Shown: one piece after another, positions 58,574 through 64,000 of the stretch | Layout of the letters: every line of letters starts with the position of its first letter | How positions within the stretch are numbered: position 1 is the stretch's first letter | Source of the DNA: Acinetobacter radioresistens DSM 6976 = NBRC 102413 = CIP 103788 | Lineage (GTDB): Bacteria > Pseudomonadota > Gammaproteobacteria > Pseudomonadales > Moraxellaceae | Direction of reading: 5' to 3' | NCBI RefSeq assembly: GCF_006757745.1 | Contig: NZ_AP019740.1 | Location: 2,790,001-2,854,000, forward strand | Length of the DNA stretch: 64,000 bases | Notes under the pieces: generated by a model | What the model saw: the letters and a program-made list of their open reading frames with translations, nothing else | Database searches by the model: none | What the model was told of the DNA's origin: nothing | Position numbers and translations under genes: made by a program

Positions 58574-58710
58574 ACTTAAAATTTACTTATTTTTAGTTAA
58601 AACTTTTTTAAAATTACGCAAGTCATTTTTTGGTTTTGCATGTACAGCTCAAATTTCTTATTTTAACTGTAATTTAAAATAGCACACTGTCTAATTATAA
58701 AACTCAGGTT

Positions 58711-58742
58711 AAAAAAAAGCCCAACCTTGGGGAAAGCTGGGC
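58711..58742 (-). terminator. Orphan terminator, minus strand
   Basis: GCCCA at 58719-58723 pairs with TGGGC at 58738-58742; eight A on the left become a U tract on the minus strand. No minus-strand gene is seen to its right, so it may end an unrecognised transcript. Confidence 0.55.
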
Positions 58743-59248
58743 GGATAAACCAGAAATACGGTTTTAAAAATTCTGTGGTGCAGATATAAGTTGTATATAT
58801 CTGATATAAATATTATGTGATTTTTCATGTATAAAGTAAAGTTGATTAATTTAATAAGGATTAGAAAATCTATCGCTTTTTACAATTTTGTAGAGCTAAG
58901 TCTTATCTTAATCTAACTACTAAGATAAATTCTAGTTTAAAGTTTTTAGCTTATAGAGTGCTTAAAAAAGCATCTGTCCTACCAAAAATTAAATGTAAAA
59001 TACTTCAATTTGATTCTTCTCTTATTTCTAGAATTATTGATTAATTCCTCTATATTAATCAGTTAAAACAATCATAAAATTCTTATTCAAGACTTATTTT
59101 TTCCCAAAATTTATTCATTAATTAATTATTACTTAACTGTTATATCGAAACTTTTTAAAAGGTTGACAAACTTTATTCCAAATGAGTAAAAAATGTCCTT
59201 TATCATATTTAGTATAATTACTCTGTAAAATAATATCTTTTTACTTCA
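58743..59248. other. AT-rich non-coding region, right part
   Basis: About 500 bp with no credible gene on either strand, ahead of the porin promoter. Confidence 0.4.
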
Positions 59249-59276
59249 TTGACTTAATAAATTGTTACAATACAAT
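59249..59276 (+). promoter_or_regulatory. Candidate sigma-70 promoter of the porin gene
   Basis: TTGACT at 59249-59254, a 16-bp spacer, TACAAT at 59271-59276; about 40 bp before the start codon. Confidence 0.5.
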
Positions 59277-59315
59277 GCAGGGGTTTAATCCATTTTTAAT
59301 AAACTGGTAAATATC

Positions 59316-60242
59316 ATGAAAAAACTCGGTTTAGCCACTGCTTTACTATTAGCCATGACCGGTGCGCAAGCATATCAATTTGAGGTTCAGGGACAATCTG
59401 AATATATCGATGCCACACTCAATGATAAAGATTTTACTGGTTCAGTAGCCGGAACTTACTACTATAAAAATGTAGATTCAAGCAAAGGGCCATTAGCTGA
59501 AGCCGCATTTTTAAACCAAGCTTCTAACATTTCTCTTGCTTACACCTATGGTAATCTTGACTTGGGTGCAGATCGTACCTTGAGTCTAGATACTGAAGCA
59601 CACACTTACGGTGTAAAAGGTGAAGCATATATTCCGACTTCAGTTGTTCCGTTATATACCAGTGCAGCTTATAGCCACACTAAAACAGATACAGATATAT
59701 CTGAGTTTGGTACAAAATTAGGTTCTATTGAAAATAATGGCGATCGTTATGCATTAGAGCTTGGTGCACTTCTGGCACCTAATTTCCTGGTAGCAGTAGG
59801 CTATGCAAATATTGCTGATCCTTTTGCTCTAGACGCCAACAATATTATGTCTAATGGTATTCTAAAAACTGTAGGTGAAGCTGCAACTGCCGGTTTTACT
59901 AATCAGCGTCTTTCTCAAGATATCGTAACTGCCCGCACTAAATATGTAGGCCCAGTTGATGGTACAAATGCATCAGTTGGTTTTGAAGCCGCAATGATGC
60001 ATGCAGACAGCAACAATGCATATCAGTTAAAAACTGATGTCTACTTTACACCAAAATTTAGTATAGGCGCTTCTTATGCTGAATCTAATTTTACTGATGT
60101 AATGGACTCAGCTTGGGGAGCAAACATTAACTACTTTATTACTCCAGCAGTTGCAGTAGGTGCAAGCTATGTTAATGCAAATGCAGTAGGTATAGATGCA
60201 GATACTCAGACTGTAGGGGTTAACGCCAAATTCCGTTTTTAA
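59316..60242 (+). CDS. Outer-membrane porin of the Omp33-36 family
   Basis: 308 residues. Signal peptide MKKLGLATALLLAMTGAQA, then YQFEVQGQSEYIDATLNDKDF, the start typical of Omp33-36 of Acinetobacter. The rest alternates polar and hydrophobic residues as expected for beta strands, and the protein ends in Arg-Phe (VNAKFRF), the C-terminal signal for outer-membrane assembly. In A. baumannii this channel is linked to carbapenem uptake and virulence. Whether this copy is the true orthologue needs comparison. Confidence 0.88.
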   Translation: MKKLGLATALLLAMTGAQAYQFEVQGQSEYIDATLNDKDFTGSVAGTYYYKNVDSSKGPLAEAAFLNQASNISLAYTYGNLDLGADRTLSLDTEAHTYGVKGEAYIPTSVVPLYTSAAYSHTKTDTDISEFGTKLGSIENNGDRYALELGALLAPNFLVAVGYANIADPFALDANNIMSNGILKTVGEAATAGFTNQRLSQDIVTARTKYVGPVDGTNASVGFEAAMMHADSNNAYQLKTDVYFTPKFSIGASYAESNFTDVMDSAWGANINYFITPAVAVGASYVNANAVGIDADTQTVGVNAKFRF

Positions 60243-60265
60243 TCTGTTAACAGGTTAAGGAACTA

Positions 60266-60294
60266 AAAAAGGACTCCATTGGAGTCCTTTCTAT
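60266..60294. terminator. Bidirectional terminator porin/betT
   Basis: AAAGGACTCC att GGAGTCCTTT hairpin with flanking A and T runs. Confidence 0.82.
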
Positions 60295-60302
60295 TATTGC
60301 AT

Positions 60303-62270
60303 TTAACTGCGTATGACGTTCAGGAAGTAAAGATGACGTTCATACTGGTCCAGAATATCCTGAAGCAGATCTTCTTGCGTCCATTCCATAACATCGTAAT
60401 TTTGTCCTCCCTCTCTTAAAAACACCTCAGCCTGATAATATTCATGGTCGGTAGCTGATTGAGCTTCAGTCATAAAGCTGGGAGGGGTAGTTTCACGTGA
60501 AACTACTTTATAGATAAAATTAATCTCATTCCAATGATCCACCCTTAATAGCAATCCGTCCTCAAGAGTTTCTATGCTCACCTCAAGATTACGACGTTTA
60601 AACTCATGCTGAATATGCTGAAATGCCTGAGCAACTGTAGACTTTATATAATGCTCTACTTCATCACGACTATGTGGATAATGCATAATTAGGCCCAAAC
60701 GCTGTTGCCAGCTGCGCGGGTTATGAATAGCACGCGGTGTAATACGTGCCTCCTGAATAGCCTGCATTTTCAAACTGTCTAATCTTAGTGCCTTGAGCAA
60801 CCCCCAGCAGATGAGCAGCATAATAAAGGTAAATGGCAAAGCACTCATAATGGTGGCGGACTGTAATGCACCTAAACCACCAGCCATGAGCAGAATAATA
60901 GCCAGTAGCGCCATAAGTACTGTCCAGAACAGCCGCTGCCAGGCAGGAGACTGATCTGTTTTAGAGGTGAGATAATCGGTAACCAGGGCGCCTGAATCGG
61001 CAGAGGTCACAAAAAACAGCATGACCAGAACAGTTGCTAAAATACTGCTCACTCCAGACCAAGGTAACTGGGTCAAGAATTCAAACAGCGCTACAGAAGA
61101 ATCAGTTTTTACAGCTTCTAGCAGGCTATTATTTCCTTCAAACATCACATTATATAGCGCTGCATTACCTATGAATCCCATCCAGATAATGGTGAAACCT
61201 GTAGGAATCAGCAATACGCCTGCAATAAACTCACGGACAGTACGTCCTCGTGAGACTCGGGCAATAAACATACCCACAAATGGTGACCACGAAATCCACC
61301 AAGCCCAGTACATGATAGTCCAGCCACCAATCCAGCCATTAGGCTGATAGGCATATAAGTTAAAAGTCATGCTGAACAGGTTAGATACATATTGTCCTGC
61401 TGTCTGGATGGTGGTCTGCAATAAATAAATGCTGGCGCCAGTTAAAAATATGAAAGCCAGCAATAGCAATGCCAGAATGAGGTTGAGTTCAGATAAACGC
61501 TTAACGCCCTTATCCAGACCTAAAAAAACCGAGAGTGAAGCAATACTGCTTACCACAACAATTAAAATAATCTGAGTCAGAATACTCTGCTCCCAGCCAA
61601 ACAGGTAATTTAATCCCGAGTTAATCTGTGTTACACCAAAACCCAGAGAAGTGGCAACCCCGAATATGGTCCCAATTGTGGCGAAAGTATCGACTCCATC
61701 ACCAATTGGTCCATAAATACGCTTACCAATTAAAGGATATAAGGCTGAGCGGACTTTTAATGGAAGCTGATGACGGTATGCAAAATAAGCCAGTGACAAC
61801 CCAACAACTGCATAAATAGCCCAGGCATGTAAACCCCAATGGAAGAAAGTAACACGCATGGCCTGTTGTGCTGCCAGTACGGTCTCCGGCTGGCCACTTG
61901 GTGGACTGACATAATGCATAATGGGCTCAGCAACACCAAAGAACATTAAGCCAATCCCCATACCTGCAGTAAACAGCATGGCAAACCAGGAAGGATAAGT
62001 ATAATCAGGTTGACTATGATCTGGCCCAAGTTTGATCCGGCCCATGGAAGACACAGCAATACCTGTTAGCAGGATTAAAAATAAGGCAACCGATAAAACA
62101 TAAAACCAGCTGAAAGAATCAGTAATCCACTGATTTAATTTTTTGGTCAGAAGTTCAAATGCATCGGGAGCAAAAATAACAATAGCTAAAAAGATCAGGA
62201 TAATCACAACCGTGCTAATAAACACATTAGGATTAACATTGGAAAACCAAGCTTTGGACTTGGAAGACAT
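60303..62270 (-). CDS. betT: BCCT-family choline/betaine transporter (BetT-type)
   Basis: Inner-membrane transporter of quaternary amines for osmoprotection. 655 residues. About twelve helices with the BCCT block MYWAWWISWSPFVGMFIARVSRGRTVREF near residue 320. A cytoplasmic C-terminal tail of about 130 residues, as in E. coli BetT, where it takes part in osmotic activation. The ATG at 62270 (MSSKSKAWFSNVNPNVF) is favoured over upstream options because the membrane core starts soon after; GGGGG lies about 11 bases before it. No bet operon genes are in the window. Confidence 0.88.
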   Translation of the reverse strand: MSSKSKAWFSNVNPNVFISTVVIILIFLAIVIFAPDAFELLTKKLNQWITDSFSWFYVLSVALFLILLTGIAVSSMGRIKLGPDHSQPDYTYPSWFAMLFTAGMGIGLMFFGVAEPIMHYVSPPSGQPETVLAAQQAMRVTFFHWGLHAWAIYAVVGLSLAYFAYRHQLPLKVRSALYPLIGKRIYGPIGDGVDTFATIGTIFGVATSLGFGVTQINSGLNYLFGWEQSILTQIILIVVVSSIASLSVFLGLDKGVKRLSELNLILALLLLAFIFLTGASIYLLQTTIQTAGQYVSNLFSMTFNLYAYQPNGWIGGWTIMYWAWWISWSPFVGMFIARVSRGRTVREFIAGVLLIPTGFTIIWMGFIGNAALYNVMFEGNNSLLEAVKTDSSVALFEFLTQLPWSGVSSILATVLVMLFFVTSADSGALVTDYLTSKTDQSPAWQRLFWTVLMALLAIILLMAGGLGALQSATIMSALPFTFIMLLICWGLLKALRLDSLKMQAIQEARITPRAIHNPRSWQQRLGLIMHYPHSRDEVEHYIKSTVAQAFQHIQHEFKRRNLEVSIETLEDGLLLRVDHWNEINFIYKVVSRETTPPSFMTEAQSATDHEYYQAEVFLREGGQNYDVMEWTQEDLLQDILDQYERHLYFLNVIRS

Positions 62271-62435
62271 AGGTGATTTACCCCCATATATTTTTTTAAT
62301 AAAATGACAGACTCTGCGGTCAAAATGCATTCTGCTAAGACATTGTAAAAACAAAGAATACTGAACCAGTATTCAGAGTGATATATTAAATTAACTTACA
62401 AATGAAAGCCGTTAACTTCCTGTAAAGGAGAATTT

Positions 62436-63152
62436 TCAAGATTTGTCTTTATCTGTACGGGGTGAATGTGAAATATATTGCAGCACAATAAGTCTTGAAA
62501 CGATAAGTGCCAGATACATTACTCCGCCAAACATCTGTAACATTGCCAGAACACGTGCCGCCGGACTGACTGGCATCAGGTCTGCAAGACCCGTAGCTGA
62601 TTGGAGGCTAAAGCTTAAAAACAGAAGATCCAGCCAGGTTTGCAATGGCCCTGTCCGATTTGGATTTTGAAAGCTATAAGGAACTACCAGTTGGCAGATG
62701 TTATAAAGAAAGGCAAAACCCCAAGCGATCAAGGTAAAGACTGCGGCAGCTGCAAAAAGCTCATCCTTAGTAAGATAACGGTCAGCAAACATATAGCGGA
62801 TCAGTCCATAAGCCGCACAGAAATAGGCACTTGCTTCAAAAGCATGGGTAGTAATGATCAGACCCACATGTTCATAACCAAAAAGTATGGGCACAGAAAA
62901 AATAAAAGCACCGCCGACAAAAATGAGACCGAGTGCGGTGTAGGCTGGAGTCTGGCGTATCATTTTTGCCACCAGTAATAGTGCAATCACGCCCAGTAAC
63001 CAGGTGACAGAACGAGACGGTGTACTATCATTGCTGAGCAAAGATAAAATCAGTATAAAAAATTGTAATAAAACTAACTGGGCGGAAGGTAATAAACGAA
63101 GACCTTTCCAGAATCCAAGAAGTACACGCAAGCCTGCTTTTAACCCAGCCAT
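62436..63152 (-). CDS. Ion-channel-like membrane protein (Ion_trans_2 type)
   Basis: 238 residues with about six hydrophobic segments. Near the C-terminus a pore-loop-like FLSFSLQSATGLADLMPVSP precedes a last helix (LAMLQMFGGVMYLALIVSRLI), the layout of two-helix potassium channel domains. The filter reads ATGLAD instead of TVGYGD, so potassium selectivity is doubtful. The gene ends 165 bp upstream of the betT start, on the same strand. Confidence 0.7.
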   Translation of the reverse strand: MAGLKAGLRVLLGFWKGLRLLPSAQLVLLQFFILILSLLSNDSTPSRSVTWLLGVIALLLVAKMIRQTPAYTALGLIFVGGAFIFSVPILFGYEHVGLIITTHAFEASAYFCAAYGLIRYMFADRYLTKDELFAAAAVFTLIAWGFAFLYNICQLVVPYSFQNPNRTGPLQTWLDLLFLSFSLQSATGLADLMPVSPAARVLAMLQMFGGVMYLALIVSRLIVLQYISHSPRTDKDKS

Positions 63153-63477
63153 TTTCTAATGTAGCCATTATTATTTATTAATTAAATGAAGTGTGGCGAG
63201 ACCTTATAAAAAGAAAGTATAAATTTATAAAAGCTTATATTAAGAAATGTAACATTAACTCTATACCTGTAAACTCTATATCTATAGGTTTTCTTTCAAT
63301 TAATCTTTTAAAAACAATAATTTTAAAATTTTATCTAAAAAATATCTCTAAAGCCTATGCCTACTCAATTTTTACAAAATAATGACATTAAAAGGACCTA
63401 TATCCAAGATTTTAGAGTAAAAATTCTAATTCGTTTTTAAGTCTAAAAAAACAAATAAAATTAAGGAAGTACATTTT
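63153..63477. other. Non-coding region before the lipoprotein gene
   Basis: 325 bp, AT-rich. A 63-codon frame (63191-63382) is present but has no ribosome site or recognisable features, so it is not called. A TTAAGGAAG precedes the next ATG. Confidence 0.4.
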
Positions 63478-64000
63478 ATGAAAAAGCAGATCAGCTTACT
63501 TGGCTTGGCTTTAAGCTCAACTTTACTGGTAGCCTGTGGAGGAGGCGGAAGTTCCAATGACGCTACTATCACTACGCCACCAAATGTGCCTAATGAAACA
63601 ATTTCGCCAGAATTATCAGAAGAATTCGTGCCTTTTGAAGACCAGAGTATTCTGGACAAGGTTCGCGATAAAATCACTGGTGATCGCAGCAATGAGACAG
63701 ACTATAACGTTGCATTAGGCCACATGGTTGGAGAGGTTTTTGCAGACTATCCTTATGGTCGGACTGGCAGACTGGTACAGATTTATAATCTGGGTCTAAA
63801 TAGCATCAAGTTTCCAAACCGACTTTGTGCAGAAGTAATTACGAATGGCTCAGTAAAGACTTTAAGCCTAAAACAGGATAAGGAAAACTGTATTATTCTC
63901 GATAAAACTTATCGTCAGGGCTCAAGTATTACCCAAACCGTAAATGGTGATACCACTACTTTGAAATTTACCAATGTGCGCTATGGTTCAAATGTAGATT
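63478..64000 (+). CDS. Lipoprotein of unknown function, partial (runs off the window)
   Basis: Starts ATG at 63478 with AAGGAAG about eight bases upstream, and the frame is open to the last base, so the 3' end is missing. A lipoprotein signal peptide is clear: KKQISLLGLALSSTLLVAC, with the lipobox LVAC at residue 20, followed by GGGGSS. About 154 residues of the mature protein are visible: an acidic linker, then a mixed region with two Cys (RLCAEV and ENCIIL). Not recognised. The residue after the lipid Cys is Gly, so outer-membrane sorting is likely. Confidence 0.8.
   Translation, partial: MKKQISLLGLALSSTLLVACGGGGSSNDATITTPPNVPNETISPELSEEFVPFEDQSILDKVRDKITGDRSNETDYNVALGHMVGEVFADYPYGRTGRLVQIYNLGLNSIKFPNRLCAEVITNGSVKTLSLKQDKENCIILDKTYRQGSSITQTVNGDTTTLKFTNVRYGSNVD

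Noticed and set aside
58446..58682. 78-codon reading frame in the long gap
   Set aside because: It runs through the orphan terminator, has no ribosome site, and its composition follows the AT-rich background.
63191..63382. 63-codon reading frame before the lipoprotein gene
   Set aside because: No ribosome site or recognisable domain; the Ile/Lys/Asn-rich composition matches AT-rich non-coding DNA.

Overview
The window looks like a chromosomal segment of an Acinetobacter species (Gammaproteobacteria, Moraxellaceae), moderately AT-rich by eye. Three genes point to that genus: acr1, which matches from its first to its last residues what I remember of the wax-ester fatty acyl-CoA reductase of A. 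baylyi; a porin with the start typical of Omp33-36; and an IS of about 1 kb of the IS903/IS17 type. The his genes are scattered (hisBH, hisA, hisF), as is usual in this genus. Most of the window is core chromosome, with few accessory insertions.

Layout. 1-4.3 kb: a small exported protein, gltX followed by tRNA-Ala and tRNA-Glu, a zinc-ribbon membrane protein and a CDF metal exporter. 4.3-8.8 kb: ettA, an O-acetylhomoserine sulfhydrylase and acr1. 8.8-15.7 kb (minus strand): a SulP-STAS-carbonic anhydrase fusion, a PD-(D/E)xK nuclease plus SF1-type helicase protein (the best candidate for an accessory or defence gene) and tex. 16-20.7 kb: ompR, a 210-bp gap with a perfect inverted repeat, envZ, an acetyl-CoA hydrolase/CoA-transferase and an exported protein. 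20.9-29.8 kb: two tRNA-Phe genes, a GNAT protein, hisBH, a DUF805 protein with a pilin-like tail, an RNase D-like exonuclease, hisA, an EamA permease, a minus-strand set including a CSD-DUF1294 protein and thrB, then hisF. 29.8-40 kb: a fatty acid hydroxylase family protein divergent from an AraC regulator, a secreted nuclease, a Ser/Gly/Thr-rich exported protein, kup, tRNA-Ser, a periplasmic asparaginase, tRNA-Thr, and a methyltransferase/FAD-oxidoreductase pair.

40.4-48.7 kb looks like a stress-survival block: a haem-oxygenase-like diiron protein, a CinA-type amidohydrolase, catalase HPII (katE), a Gln/Asn/Gly-rich disordered protein, a small charged protein and a general-stress-type SDR. 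An intact IS5-family element with a perfect 9-bp target duplication sits inside it. The two hydrophilin-like proteins beside katE recall the catalase/hydrophilin desiccation genes described in A. baumannii. That link is inference.

48.9-56 kb: ssb, a YajR-like MFS protein, a DUF475/TerC-like protein, a TenA-like protein that starts at TTG, and uvrA. 56.2-64 kb: a diguanylate cyclase, a 1.4-kb AT-rich gap holding two orphan terminators (one a candidate small RNA with a UCUCCC loop), an Omp33-36-like porin, a BetT-type transporter, an ion-channel-like protein and the start of a lipoprotein cut by the window edge.

All calls come from reading motifs, reading frames and hairpins by eye. No database search or folding calculation was run.
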